From Micrococcus lylae NBRC 15355 (GTDB lineage Bacteria; Actinomycetota; Actinomycetes; Actinomycetales; Micrococcaceae), in NCBI RefSeq assembly GCF_001570885.1, contig NZ_BCSN01000009.1, forward strand, positions 1 through 48,319: a stretch of DNA of 48,319 nucleotides, given 5' to 3'. The notes under the pieces were generated by a model. The model had not been told where the DNA came from and made no database searches. It worked only from the letters and a program-made list of their open reading frames with translations. Both the position numbers and the translations under genes were made by a program. Numbering within the stretch: the first letter of the stretch is position 1; the number at the start of each line of letters is the position of its first letter. Below, piece by piece: positions 31,334 through 40,029 of the stretch.

Positions 31334-31563
31334 CCGATGTCCGCCCACCGTGCGTCATCGGTCCGCTCGGGGACGACGAGTCCGTCCAGTCCATCGTCGG
31401 CCTGAACCCTCTCCATCACCTCAAGGGCGACGTTCCGCGACTCCACCGCTTCGGTGAGGATCGCTCGGGCCTCGGCTTCCATGGACCTGCCGTTCGCCGC
31501 GGCCCGACTGACCGGTGCCTGCTTGACCTGTTCGTCCAGGCCCCTGACGAGGATCTGTGCCAT
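31330..31563 (-). CDS. FitA-like ribbon-helix-helix antitoxin
   Basis: A 77-residue antitoxin. The N-terminal M-A-Q-I-L-V-R-G-L-D-E-Q-V and A-A-A-N-G-R-S-M-E-A-E-A-R-A-I-L-T-E-A-V are classic FitA/VapB ribbon-helix-helix sequence for dimerisation and operator binding. The tail (D-D-G-L-D-G-L-V-V-P-E-R) is the toxin-wrapping part. AGGAGG precedes ATG 31563. The partner toxin downstream is truncated, so this is an orphan antitoxin that may persist as a repressor or as protection against related toxins. Confidence 0.85.
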   Translation of the reverse strand: MAQILVRGLDEQVKQAPVSRAAANGRSMEAEARAILTEAVESRNVALEVMERVQADDGLDGLVVPERTDDARWADIG

Positions 31564-31581
31564 GCCGATCGCCTCCTGATT

Positions 31582-31599
31582 GCTATCGCTGATGCTAGC
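31582..31599. promoter_or_regulatory. GCTA-N10-TAGC dyad in the antitoxin promoter
   Basis: The dyad GCTATCGCTGATGCTAGC lies 19-36 bp upstream of the antitoxin start and includes a TAGCAT hexamer on the minus strand usable as a -10. It is a likely self-regulation site for the ribbon-helix-helix protein; no binding evidence is available. Confidence 0.35.
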
Positions 31600-31776
31600 G
31601 AGCAGCGGGCGATGAATTCTTGGCAGATGCGTCCTTCTCATGCCCTCGAGCATCGCCGCCCACCGAAGCCCCGCGCCACCGCCCGCCCGGACCTGTGGAC
31701 AACTCCCCGGCGGCCTCGGCATTCGGGTCACGATGGATGGAGGCGAGGACGGGCCTCGCCGGAGGGAGGAAAGACC

Positions 31777-32412
31777 ATGACCATCACCGCAGGCGAGTCC
31801 CGATACGGCATGCCGTGGGCGCGCGAGGACTATGAGCGGCTGGCGGACGTGCTGCCGGAGACCGAGGACGCCTTCGAGATCGGCGTCAGGATCGGCAGAC
31901 CTCCCACTGCGCTGGCCGAGCGCTGCCGTGCCATGCTCCCCGCGCGGGAACGGCACATTCCGGGATGCATGGTCCTGAACCGGCTCCACCGGCTGATGCA
32001 GGAGGAGGACTTCGACTGGGAGTCCGCCATGCGCGAGCCCGAGATCAAGGCACCGGTGACCGTGGTCGAGGAGCACCACACCGGGTGGAAAGGCCTGGAG
32101 ACGGCGGACAAGGTGGCGGCACTCGATGCGCTCATCGCCCATCGCGAGCATCTTGCGCCGGATGAGTGGAAGCGCGTCCGGGAGGCCCTGGACGAACCCG
32201 GTATCGACGAGGCGCTCGCACGCCGCCGCATCGACCGCCTGGTCCGCCAGGGGTGGGCTCGGAACGACGCGCACTACTCCACGATGTTCCGCCTCCAGTA
32301 CGAGGCCTTCGACGGCGACGACGACCGCGTCGCCTTCATCCTGAACGCCCACGAGCCTGCCCCGGAACCCAACCCGTGGTTTGGGTCCGACGACGGAGAC
32401 TGGCGGTACTGA
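31777..32412 (+). CDS. Hypothetical acidic protein
   Basis: A 211-residue soluble protein with no signal peptide or membrane helix. It opens with a small helical unit (W-A-R-E-D-Y-E-R-L-A-D-V-L...G-R-P-P-T-A-L-A-E-R-C-R-A-M-L) that looks like a short helix-turn-helix or SANT-like fold. A charged helical middle follows, and it ends in N-P-W-F-G-S-D-D-G-D-W. I do not recognise a family. GGAGGGAGGA precedes ATG 31777. It ends 25 bp before the SIMPL gene, which has its own promoter. Codon third positions are strongly GC, supporting a real gene. Confidence 0.75.
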   Translation: MTITAGESRYGMPWAREDYERLADVLPETEDAFEIGVRIGRPPTALAERCRAMLPARERHIPGCMVLNRLHRLMQEEDFDWESAMREPEIKAPVTVVEEHHTGWKGLETADKVAALDALIAHREHLAPDEWKRVREALDEPGIDEALARRRIDRLVRQGWARNDAHYSTMFRLQYEAFDGDDDRVAFILNAHEPAPEPNPWFGSDDGDWRY

Positions 32413-32425
32413 GACACCCTCCGGC

Positions 32426-32431
32426 TACGCT
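32426..32431 (+). promoter_or_regulatory. -10 element (TACGCT) of the SIMPL gene, leaderless
   Basis: TACGCT ends 6 nt before ATG 32438, which selects this start. Confidence 0.5.
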
Positions 32432-32437
32432 CGCCCC

Positions 32438-33082
32438 ATGCGCATCACCGTCCACGGCCATCACCGCATCAGCCGCTCCCCCGAGCTCGGCAGGCTCCGC
32501 CTGCGTGTGGAGGCATCCGGCCCGGACAGGGCCGCGGCGCTGGAGACGGTGCGGCAGGAGGCCGCCCGCCTGTCCGGTGAGCTGCTGGATCTGAAGGCCG
32601 GCGGCCTGCTGGACGAGTACGTTGTCCAGGCGCCGGGCACCCATGTGGAGCGCGACCACGACGAGCACGGCCGCCCCACCGTCCTGCGGCACGTGGTGTC
32701 CGTGGCGGTCACCGCCGTCTTCACCGACGCCTCCGTCCTCGGCGAGCGCGTCTCCGAGTGGGCGCTCCGCCTTCCCCTCGAGATCGGCTGGGTGGACTGG
32801 CAGCTGACGGAGGCCACCCATCGAGAGCTCGAGGAGTCCGCGCTGACCGAGGCCGTCGCCGACGCCCGACGCCGCGCGCAGGTCATGGCCGCCGCGGCCG
32901 GGGCTGGGGAGGTCCGGGTGCTCGAGGTCGCCGATCCGGGGCTGCTCTCCGGCGGCGAGGCCGCGCAGGACTCCGGTGTCCGCTTCGCCCGCGCCTACGG
33001 GGCCAACGGCGGCGAGGGCATCGCCGTGGTCCCGGAGGACGTCACGGTCGAGGCCGCCGTCCAGGTCCGCTTCGAGGCCTGA
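32438..33082 (+). CDS. SIMPL domain protein (DUF541)
   Basis: A 214-residue protein of the SIMPL/DUF541 family. It shows the family plan: an N-terminal beta-strand, the long helix with A-A-L-E-T-V-R-Q-E-A, the Y-x-V-x-x-x-V-x-x-x-V strand pairs, and a C-terminal L-x-E-A-V-A-D-A-R-R-R-A-Q-x-M-A-A-A-A-G-A helix. The family includes BP26-like surface proteins and cytoplasmic members; this one has no signal peptide, so it should be cytoplasmic. Function is unknown for the cytoplasmic type. It ends 9 bp from the convergent sixA. Confidence 0.85.
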   Translation: MRITVHGHHRISRSPELGRLRLRVEASGPDRAAALETVRQEAARLSGELLDLKAGGLLDEYVVQAPGTHVERDHDEHGRPTVLRHVVSVAVTAVFTDASVLGERVSEWALRLPLEIGWVDWQLTEATHRELEESALTEAVADARRRAQVMAAAAGAGEVRVLEVADPGLLSGGEAAQDSGVRFARAYGANGGEGIAVVPEDVTVEAAVQVRFEA

Positions 33083-33091
33083 CCGTCCTGC

Positions 33092-33583
33092 TCAGTCCTC
33101 GCTTCCGGGTGGCCGCCCGTGGGCGGTCAGCTCAGCGGGCCCTCCCCACTGCTGCATCACGACGACGGCCAGCCCGGACGTCTTCATCGTCACCGGTTCT
33201 CCGGTCAGGTGGGCGACGAGCTCGTCGCAGGCCGGGCTGTGGCCGACCAGGACCACGGTGTTCGCGTCCCGGGCCTCCGGGGCGGAGGCCAGGCCGCGGA
33301 CGATCTCCAGCAGGTCGGCGCCGTCGAAGGTGTAGGCCCGTTCCTCGACGCGTTCGGGGACGGTGTCCGGGAGCTCGGCGGCGGCCAGACGCCAGGCGTC
33401 GGCGGCGCGGACGGCTGGCGAGACGACGGCGAGGTCGATCGTCGGGGTGTTCGCGGCCAGCCAGCGCCCGGCCTCGGCCGCCTGGCGCCGGCCGCGCTTC
33501 TTCAGGGGCCGGTGCCGGTCGTCCACGGGGACGGACCAGTCCGACTTGCCGTGGCGCATGACGATCAGGGTGCGGTGGCTCAT
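33092..33583 (-). CDS. sixA: SixA-type histidine phosphatase
   Basis: A 163-residue protein of the histidine phosphatase superfamily, SixA branch. It has the R10-H11-G12-K-S-D-W motif with the phospho-accepting His11, the R-x-L-K-x-R-G-R-R-Q-A motif, and the second catalytic His in V-G-H-S-P-A-C-D-E. E. coli SixA acts on phosphohistidine of phosphotransfer proteins; many actinobacterial homologues have unknown targets. A CACAAT -10 lies 6 nt before ATG 33583, and the gene is divergent from arfB with only 34 bp between start codons. Confidence 0.88.
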   Translation of the reverse strand: MSHRTLIVMRHGKSDWSVPVDDRHRPLKKRGRRQAAEAGRWLAANTPTIDLAVVSPAVRAADAWRLAAAELPDTVPERVEERAYTFDGADLLEIVRGLASAPEARDANTVVLVGHSPACDELVAHLTGEPVTMKTSGLAVVVMQQWGGPAELTAHGRPPGSED

Positions 33584-33589
33584 GGCCCC

Positions 33590-33610
33590 ATTGTGTCTGC
33601 ACGGGATACT
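33590..33610. promoter_or_regulatory. Back-to-back leaderless promoters of sixA and arfB
   Basis: CACAAT (minus, 33590-33595) lies 6 nt before sixA ATG 33583. GATACT (plus, 33605-33610) lies 7 nt before arfB ATG 33618. Each promoter's -35 region must fall inside the other gene's transcription start area. Confidence 0.45.
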
Positions 33611-33617
33611 GGAGGGC

Positions 33618-34058
33618 ATGAAGGATCTGCGCGTCGCCCCGTGCCCCGGTGCGCCGCGCGGACTCATGATCCCGGCTGCAGAGCTGACCGAGCGGTTCGC
33701 GCGGGCCTCCGGCCCCGGCGGTCAGGGCGTGAACACCACGGACTCACGCGTGCAGCTCAGCCTGGACCTCACGGAGTGCTCCGTGTTCACCGACGCCCAG
33801 CGCGAGCGGGTCCTGCAGCGCCTGGCCGCTAGGCTGACCGCTGGCGTCCTGACGATCGACGCCGCCGAGCACCGGGCTCAGCGCCGTAACCGCGTGGCCG
33901 CCCGCGAGCGGCTGGCGGACCTGCTCGAGGAGGCGCTGACGCCTCAGAAGCACCGGCGGGCCACCAAGCCCACGCGAGGCTCCCAGCGCCGCCGGCTCGA
34001 GGGCAAGAGGCGCCGCTCCGAGATCAAGCAGGCCCGGCGCCGGCCCCGGATGGGCTGA
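33618..34058 (+). CDS. arfB: ArfB-type peptidyl-tRNA hydrolase for ribosome rescue
   Basis: A 146-residue protein with the release-factor catalytic loop S-G-P-G-G-Q (Gly34-Gly35-Gln36) in the first third. Its C-terminal tail is rich in Arg and Lys (residues about 110-146: K-H-R-R-A...R-R-R-S-E-I-K-Q-A-R-R-R). This is the layout of ArfB/YaeJ, which enters the empty mRNA channel of stalled ribosomes with its basic tail and hydrolyses the peptidyl-tRNA. It lacks codon-recognition domains of RF1/RF2. It ends 1 bp from the convergent DUF4921 gene. Confidence 0.92.
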   Translation: MKDLRVAPCPGAPRGLMIPAAELTERFARASGPGGQGVNTTDSRVQLSLDLTECSVFTDAQRERVLQRLAARLTAGVLTIDAAEHRAQRRNRVAARERLADLLEEALTPQKHRRATKPTRGSQRRRLEGKRRRSEIKQARRRPRMG

Positions 34059-34059
34059 C

Positions 34060-35346
34060 TCAGGCCAGCTCGATCCCCGCGGCGAGCGCTCCTTCCGCCT
34101 GCAGCTCGCGCAGCCGCGCCAGGACCCGGTCACGCAGGGTCCACGGGCTGACGGTGTTCACGTTGACCTTGGTGGCGCCCTCGAAGCCGGCGAGGGTGGA
34201 GACGCGCCACTTCAGGCAGATCCGCCAGGGGATGCGCACGTCCACACCGGCCGGACGGGTGTGCCACTCCTCGTTGCAGGGCACGTCCGCGCCGGTCGCG
34301 GCATGGGCCGCGTGCAGCAGGTCGGACACCGCGCCGAGCTCCTCGGTGGAGTGCTCCCACGGCTCCGAGGCCTCGGCGGTGGACCAGACCTCGAGCGTCG
34401 GGTAGCGGTGCCCGAAGCCGGCGAACAGGACCGCGTGCGCGTTCTGCGCCACCACGAGGCCGCGCTTCCGCGCATATCCCACGGCCCAGTCCTCGAACAC
34501 GTCGGGGTTCTTCGCCACGGCGGCGAGGACGGCCTCGTTCTGCGCCCCGCGCTCGTCGATGGCCACGAGCTGCTTGTGCAGATGGTCGAAGGAGGCGCCG
34601 GCCGGCTTGAGCCAGTTCTGGAACACGGACACGTACCGCACGCCCGGGTCCATGGCGTAGAGGTCCTTCGTGGCCTCGGCGGTGAACCGGATGAACTCGC
34701 GGTGCTCCTCCGGCGTCAGGGTTCCGGACGACGCCAGCTCGTGGTCCGTCCGGGCGCCGTCCACGAAGTGGCGCCGGGCGATGACCACGTCATGTCCACC
34801 GCCGAAGAACCCGGAGGCCGCCTCGATCCGCTCGTCCTCGGTCATGCCGGAGACCTCGTCGCCGGTCTTGCCGGAGGCGCGCAGCTTGTTCTCGATCACC
34901 GCGAGCACGTGGGCCCGCCCCTGCACAGTCGCCAGGTAGGCGTCCCGGCGGGCGCGCACGGCGTCGGACAGCTCGTAGCCGTGGTTGAGGTGCCAGTAGT
35001 CGTAGCTGAGGATCTCGAAGAGGTTCGGCACACGCCGGAACTCGGCCACGGTGGAGTCGAGCTCCTCGGCAGGCACGGCCAGCAGCGTGCGGTGCGTGCC
35101 GTCGTCGTCCCTCACGGAGCGGGACTTCTCCGGCGGGGTCTGGCGGACGTTCTCGGGGCAGAAGGCACAGTGGCGGCCGTGCATCGACGGGTCCAGCGGG
35201 ACGGCGGCGGGGCGGGCCATGCCGAGCGGGCGGTCGCCGCGGCCGGGGACGGTCCACACCTCGGTGCCGGTGAACGGGTTGCGCTGCTTGACGGTGCCGT
35301 CGGCGAGCTGGACGAGGAAGTCGGGGGCATCGGCGGCCACGGCCAT
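34060..35346 (-). CDS. DUF4921 family protein (GalT-like HIT superfamily)
   Basis: A 428-residue soluble protein of the DUF4921 family, related in fold to galactose-1-phosphate uridylyltransferases. It has an N-terminal H-C-A-F-C-P-E-N metal-type motif (C-x-x-C), the N-L-F-E-I-L-S-Y-D-Y-W-H-L-N segment, and the HIT-like S-F-D-H-L-H-K-Q that would hold the nucleotidyl-accepting histidine. Substrate unknown; the classical H-P-H of GalT is replaced by D-H-L-H. AAGGAG precedes ATG 35346 at a good distance. A TAGGTT -10 lies about 45 bp upstream, so this message has a normal leader. Confidence 0.85.
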   Translation of the reverse strand: MAVAADAPDFLVQLADGTVKQRNPFTGTEVWTVPGRGDRPLGMARPAAVPLDPSMHGRHCAFCPENVRQTPPEKSRSVRDDDGTHRTLLAVPAEELDSTVAEFRRVPNLFEILSYDYWHLNHGYELSDAVRARRDAYLATVQGRAHVLAVIENKLRASGKTGDEVSGMTEDERIEAASGFFGGGHDVVIARRHFVDGARTDHELASSGTLTPEEHREFIRFTAEATKDLYAMDPGVRYVSVFQNWLKPAGASFDHLHKQLVAIDERGAQNEAVLAAVAKNPDVFEDWAVGYARKRGLVVAQNAHAVLFAGFGHRYPTLEVWSTAEASEPWEHSTEELGAVSDLLHAAHAATGADVPCNEEWHTRPAGVDVRIPWRICLKWRVSTLAGFEGATKVNVNTVSPWTLRDRVLARLRELQAEGALAAGIELA

Positions 35347-35507
35347 GGCGGCTCCTTCGAGAGGACGGCGGGGACTACGCCACAACCTAGCCGCTGCCGC
35401 AGGCCGGCACGTGCAGGCGAAGAACGGGCACCACAGCCGGCGGCCGCGCCCTGGACAACCGTGCTTCTTGCAGGGCGACGGCTGACACCCGCTCCCTGCC
35501 CCGGGGG

Positions 35508-35513
35508 TACCCT
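35508..35513 (+). promoter_or_regulatory. -10 element (TACCCT) upstream of the CoA-transferase gene
   Basis: TACCCT lies 5 nt before an in-frame GTG (35519) that would add twelve residues, and 41 nt before ATG 35555, which has GGAGG. Both a leaderless and a led start are conceivable. Confidence 0.45.
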
Positions 35514-35554
35514 GGACGGTGGCCCGTCTCACTCGCTCACCCCATGGAGGCCCC

Positions 35555-37069
35555 ATGTCATCCCGCATCCACCACCCCGGTCTGCGTGCCAAGGTGATGT
35601 CCGCCGACGAGGCCGCGGCCTTCATCGAGCCGGGCAGCACGGTGGGCATGTCCGGCTTCACCGGATCGGGCTACCCGAAGGCCGTGCCGACCGCACTGGC
35701 CGAACGCATCAAGGCCGCCCACGCCCGCGGCGAGGACTTCCAGATCAACCTGCACACCGGCGCCTCCACCTCCACCGAGATGGACGGCGCGCTGGCCGAG
35801 GCGGACGGCATCGCCCTGCGCACCCCGTTCCAGTCGGACCCGACCATGCGGGCGAAGATCAACTCCGGTGACATCGAGTACATCGACACCCACCTGTCCC
35901 ACCTGGCGCAGACGGTGTGGAACGGCTTCTACGGCCCCATGCGCACCGCCGTGATCGAGGTGTCCGCGATCCGCGAGGACGGCACCCTGGTCCCCTCCTC
36001 CTCGGTGGGCAACAACAAGTCCTGGCTGGACCTGGCGGACCAGGTGATCCTCGAGGTGAACTCCTGGCAGTCCGAGGACCTGGAGGGGCTGCACGACGTC
36101 TACTACGGCACCGCCCTGCCACCGCAGCGCAAGCCGATCATGATCATGGACCCGGCCGACCGCATCGGCCAGCCGTACTTCGAGTGCGACCCGGACAAGG
36201 TCGTGGCGGTCGTGGAGACCCACGCCCCGGACCGCAACTCCCCGTTCAAGCCGGCCGACGCCGACTCGATCGCGATCGCCCGGCACCTCGTCGACTTCTT
36301 CGAGCACGAGGTGGCCCACGGCCGCTACGACGAGCACCTGCTCCCGCTGCAGTCCGGCGTGGGCAACATCGCCAACGCCGTGATGGCGGAACTGGTGAAG
36401 TCCCGGTTCAAGGGTCTGACCGCCTTCACCGAGGTGGTCCAGGACGGCATGCTCGACGCCCTGGACTCCGGCACCCTGCGGCTGGCCTCGGCGACCGCGT
36501 TCTCCCTGTCCACGGACAAGGCGGAGGAGTTCAACGCCAACGCCGGCAGGTACCGGGACAAGCTGATCCTGCGCACCCAGGAGATCTCCAACCACCCGGA
36601 GCTCGTGCGCCGACTCGGCATCCTCGCCATGAACGGCATGCTCGAGGCCGACCTCTACGGCAACGTCAACTCCACCCACCTGATGGGCACGACGATGATG
36701 AACGGCCTCGGCGGCTCCGGAGACTTCGCCCGCAACGCCTTCACCTCCTTCTTCCTCACCCCGTCCACCGCGAAGGGCGGCGCCATCTCCTGCATCGTGC
36801 CGATGGTCTCCCATGTGGACCACACCGAACACGACGTGCACGTGGTGGTCACCGAGCAGGGACTGGCAGACCTGCGCGGCCTCTCCCCGAAGCAGCGCGC
36901 CCGCACGATCATCGACACGTGCGCGCACCCGGACTACAAGGAGCAGCTGCAGGACTACTTCGACCGCGCGATGCGTGACTCGGGCGGCCTGCACACCCCG
37001 CACCTGATGGACGAGGCCCTGGCCTGGCACCAGCGCTTCATCGAGACCGGGACGATGCGTCAGGGCTGA
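35555..37069 (+). CDS. Acetyl-CoA hydrolase/succinate-CoA transferase family protein
   Basis: A 504-residue class I CoA transferase of the Ach1/AarC/Cat1 type. The catalytic glutamate is Glu293 in A-F-T-E-V-V-Q-D-G-M-L. The G-x-G-G-x-x-D-F stretch appears as G-L-G-G-S-G-D-F-A-R-N-A near residue 390, and V-V-T-E-Q-G-L-A-D-L-R-G-L follows as in all family members. These enzymes move CoA between succinyl-CoA and acetate (or propionate), useful in acetate detoxification. ATG 35555 with GGAGG is preferred; GTG 35519 is the alternative. A separate promoter precedes the next gene. Confidence 0.93.
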   Translation: MSSRIHHPGLRAKVMSADEAAAFIEPGSTVGMSGFTGSGYPKAVPTALAERIKAAHARGEDFQINLHTGASTSTEMDGALAEADGIALRTPFQSDPTMRAKINSGDIEYIDTHLSHLAQTVWNGFYGPMRTAVIEVSAIREDGTLVPSSSVGNNKSWLDLADQVILEVNSWQSEDLEGLHDVYYGTALPPQRKPIMIMDPADRIGQPYFECDPDKVVAVVETHAPDRNSPFKPADADSIAIARHLVDFFEHEVAHGRYDEHLLPLQSGVGNIANAVMAELVKSRFKGLTAFTEVVQDGMLDALDSGTLRLASATAFSLSTDKAEEFNANAGRYRDKLILRTQEISNHPELVRRLGILAMNGMLEADLYGNVNSTHLMGTTMMNGLGGSGDFARNAFTSFFLTPSTAKGGAISCIVPMVSHVDHTEHDVHVVVTEQGLADLRGLSPKQRARTIIDTCAHPDYKEQLQDYFDRAMRDSGGLHTPHLMDEALAWHQRFIETGTMRQG

Positions 37070-37137
37070 CGGCCAGACGACCCGCACGCCTCCGGGGCTC
37101 TCGAGGGACGCCTCCCGGACGCCCGGGGCCGAGCGCC

Positions 37138-37143
37138 TACTAT
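37138..37143 (+). promoter_or_regulatory. -10 element (TACTAT) of the AbgT transporter gene
   Basis: TACTAT precedes a leader of about 55 nt ending in AGAGGAG before ATG 37205. This is a conventional led promoter, unlike many in this window. Confidence 0.45.
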
Positions 37144-37204
37144 GGTTCCACCTCGACCCTGTGGCCGAGGTCTCACCGCACGTCGAACCTCAAGAGGAGT
37201 CCCC

Positions 37205-38776
37205 ATGACCTCGCTCAACGGCGGGTCCACCACCGCCGACGCGTCAGATCGGAATGCCGCTTCCCGGGGCCTGCTCAACAGGTTCCTCAACGTGATCGAA
37301 TGGAGCGGCAACAAGCTTCCGGACCCGATCATCATCTTCGCGGGCCTCTGCGCCCTGACCCTGGCGGCGTCCGCCGTGGCCGGTCTGGCCGGGTGGAGCG
37401 CGGTCCACCCGGGCACGGGCGAGACCCTGGAGGCGACCAATCTGCTCAGCACGGAGGGCATGCGCATCGTCATCGGCGATGCGGCCGCGACCTTCGGCGC
37501 CTTCGCCCCGTTGGGACAGGTGCTCATCATCATGCTCGGCATCGGCGTGGCCGAGCGCTCGGGATGGTTCGAGACCGGCCTGACCCAGGCCATGACCACT
37601 GCCCCCAAGATCCTGATCATCCCCGCGATCGCGGTCATCGGCCTGCTGGGCAACATCGCCGGCGACGCCGCCCCGATCGTCCTGCCCCCGCTGGCCGCCC
37701 TGATCTTCCTCAAGCTGGGCTGGCACCCGATCGCCGGCATCGCCCTGGCCTATGCGGCCGCCACCGGCGGCTTCGCGGCGAACCTGATGATCGGCATGTC
37801 CGACGCGCTGGTCCAGGGCTTCACCCAGGAGGCCGCGGTCCTCATCGACCCGGACATCACGACGACCGTGCCGATGAACTGGTGGTTCATCGCCGTGTCC
37901 GTCGGCGTCCTGCTTCCGGTGCTGTGGATCGTCACCACCAAGGTCACCATCCCCCGTCTGGGCGCCTACCAGGCGGCCGAGGACCTGGACGCGGAGGACG
38001 TGGAGATCGACGACGTCCAGCGCCGGGCCAACCGCTGGGCCCTGGTGGCGCTGGCCCTGTTCGCCGCGCTCGTGGTGGCCGCCTGCATCCCCCAGGGCTC
38101 GTTCCTGCGCAACGCGGAGACCGGCTCCCTGACCACCGACGCGCCCCTGATGAACGGGATCGGGCTGATCCTTGCCCTGGCGTTCTTCATCCCGGGGCTG
38201 GTCTACGGGATCCGGGCGAAGACGATCACCGGGTCCTCGGACGTCGCCCGCATGATGGTGGAGTCCATGGCCACGATGGCCAGTTTCGTCGTCGTCGTCT
38301 TCTTCGCCTCCCAGCTGCTGTCCTATGTGAGCGCATCCAACATGGGCGCCATCCTCGCCATCCGGGGCGCCGAGCTGCTGGAGGGTCAGGACGGCGTCGT
38401 GCTGATCATCGGGATCCTCGCGATCTCCGCGTTCGTGAACCTGTTCGTCGGTTCGGCCTCCGCCAAGTGGGCGATCCTGGCGCCGATCTTCGTCCCGATG
38501 ATGATGCTCCTGGGCTACCACCCGGCGTTCACCCAGATGGTGTACCGCATCGGCGACGCCATCACGAACCCCATCACGCCGATGTTCCCGTACTTCGCAC
38601 TCGTGCTGACCTACGCCCAGCGCTATGACAAGAAGCTGGGCATCGGCACGTTCATCTCCACGCTCGTGCCCTACTCGCTCGCGATGGGCCTGGCGTGGGC
38701 CGCCATGATGATCGTCTGGTTCCTGCTGGGCTGGCCGATGGGGCCGGACGGCCCCATCCGCCTGCCCGCCGAGTGA
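37205..38776 (+). CDS. AbgT family transporter
   Basis: A 523-residue membrane protein of the AbgT family. The N-terminal F-L-N-V-I-E-W-S-G-N-K-L-P-D-P motif is the family signature, and G-D-A-A-P-I-V-L-P-P-L-A-A, G-M-S-D-A-L and S-A-S-A-K-W-A-I-L-A-P-I-F-V-P-M-M follow in the two hairpin regions. AbgT proteins were described as importers of p-aminobenzoyl-glutamate, and some as sulfonamide exporters. The adjoining M20 amidohydrolase, 68 bp downstream with its own AAGGAG, supports import and cleavage of an N-acyl amino acid. Confidence 0.92.
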   Translation: MTSLNGGSTTADASDRNAASRGLLNRFLNVIEWSGNKLPDPIIIFAGLCALTLAASAVAGLAGWSAVHPGTGETLEATNLLSTEGMRIVIGDAAATFGAFAPLGQVLIIMLGIGVAERSGWFETGLTQAMTTAPKILIIPAIAVIGLLGNIAGDAAPIVLPPLAALIFLKLGWHPIAGIALAYAAATGGFAANLMIGMSDALVQGFTQEAAVLIDPDITTTVPMNWWFIAVSVGVLLPVLWIVTTKVTIPRLGAYQAAEDLDAEDVEIDDVQRRANRWALVALALFAALVVAACIPQGSFLRNAETGSLTTDAPLMNGIGLILALAFFIPGLVYGIRAKTITGSSDVARMMVESMATMASFVVVVFFASQLLSYVSASNMGAILAIRGAELLEGQDGVVLIIGILAISAFVNLFVGSASAKWAILAPIFVPMMMLLGYHPAFTQMVYRIGDAITNPITPMFPYFALVLTYAQRYDKKLGIGTFISTLVPYSLAMGLAWAAMMIVWFLLGWPMGPDGPIRLPAE

Positions 38777-38844
38777 CGAACCACAGACAGGTCGGCGCCG
38801 AGCCAGGCGCCGGCCTCGTCCCGCCCCGTTCGAAAGGAGCACCC

Positions 38845-40029
38845 ATGTCCGCCGACATCGAGGCCTACCAGGACCAGCTCGTCGCCTGGCGCCGTCATCT
38901 GCACCAGCATCCGGAGGCCTCGTTCGAGGAACACGAGACCGTCCGGTACATCCGCGCCGAGCTCGAGCCGCGTCTGCCGGGCGCCACGTTCGAGAACCTC
39001 ACCGAGACGAGCCTGCTGGTGACGCTGGACACCGGCCGCCCCGGCCCCACGCTGGGCCTGCGCGCGGACATCGACGGACTGGCCATGACCGAAGACCGGC
39101 CCGACCTCGACTTCGCCTCGACGACGCCGGGCCGCATGCACGGCTGCGGTCATGACGGGCACACGGCCACGATCATGTCCGCCCTGGTCTGGGCGCACGA
39201 TCACCTGGACGAGCTGACCGGCACCGTGCTCGGCATCTTCCAGCATGCGGAGGAGACCCCGCCCGGCGGGGCCAAGGAGATGGTGGAGACGGGCCGGTTC
39301 GCGGACGTCGACTACTTCTTCGGCTTCCACTACTGGAGCACCCTGCCCACGGGCACGGTGGACATCAAGCCCGGCCCGGCCTCGGCGAACTCGGACCTGT
39401 TCGAGGTCCACCTGCGGGGCGAGGGCGCCCACGCGTCCACCCCGGAGGACGCCGTGGACGTGGTCACCGCCGCCAGCTCCCTGATCCAGCAGTTCCTGCT
39501 CATCCCGTCCCGCCGGGTGGCCGGGCTGGACCCGTGTGTGGTGTCCACGACCTGGATGGACGCCGGCCGCCAGTCGGCGCTGAACGTGTACCCGCCTGAG
39601 GCGCACATCGGTGGAGTGGTCCGTACGCATGACGACGGCGTGCGGGACACGGTGGAGGCGGCGATGCGGGACATGGTCCGCGGCCTGGAGGCGGCCAACC
39701 CGGGACTCAGCTGCGAGCTGGACTATCTGCGCGGCTACGACATGGTGTGGAACGACCCGGACCGCACCGCTGTGGTCCATGAGCTCTGCGAGGACCTGTT
39801 CCCGGGCTCGGTGATCGCCGACCCGCCGATGCTCGGCGGCGAGGACTTCGCGGCCTTCTCCCGGACCGCGCCGGCGACGTACGTGTTCGTGGGGGCCGGC
39901 AACGCCGCCAAGGGCTTCGACGCGGGTCACCACAACCCGCGGTTCGGTCTGGACGAGGACGCGTTCCCGATCGCCCTGCGGCTGGTCGTGGAGGTGCTGC
40001 GGAACGGGCCGCGCCTGGCTGCGGGATGA
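38845..40029 (+). CDS. M20 family amidohydrolase (AbgA/AbgB-like)
   Basis: A 394-residue zinc-dependent amidohydrolase of the M20D group. Metal and catalytic residues are visible: L-R-A-D-I-D-G-L near 72-79, M-H-G-C101-G-H103-D-G-H-T, E136/E137 in Q-H-A-E-E, H162 in F-H-Y-W-S-T-L-P-T-G, and the last His in G-H-H-N-P-R-F-G-L-D-E. The enzymes cleave N-acyl or N-aminobenzoyl amino acids. It forms a likely operon with the AbgT transporter. Whether the substrate is p-aminobenzoyl-glutamate or another acyl amino acid is not decided by sequence. Confidence 0.92.
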   Translation: MSADIEAYQDQLVAWRRHLHQHPEASFEEHETVRYIRAELEPRLPGATFENLTETSLLVTLDTGRPGPTLGLRADIDGLAMTEDRPDLDFASTTPGRMHGCGHDGHTATIMSALVWAHDHLDELTGTVLGIFQHAEETPPGGAKEMVETGRFADVDYFFGFHYWSTLPTGTVDIKPGPASANSDLFEVHLRGEGAHASTPEDAVDVVTAASSLIQQFLLIPSRRVAGLDPCVVSTTWMDAGRQSALNVYPPEAHIGGVVRTHDDGVRDTVEAAMRDMVRGLEAANPGLSCELDYLRGYDMVWNDPDRTAVVHELCEDLFPGSVIADPPMLGGEDFAAFSRTAPATYVFVGAGNAAKGFDAGHHNPRFGLDEDAFPIALRLVVEVLRNGPRLAAG

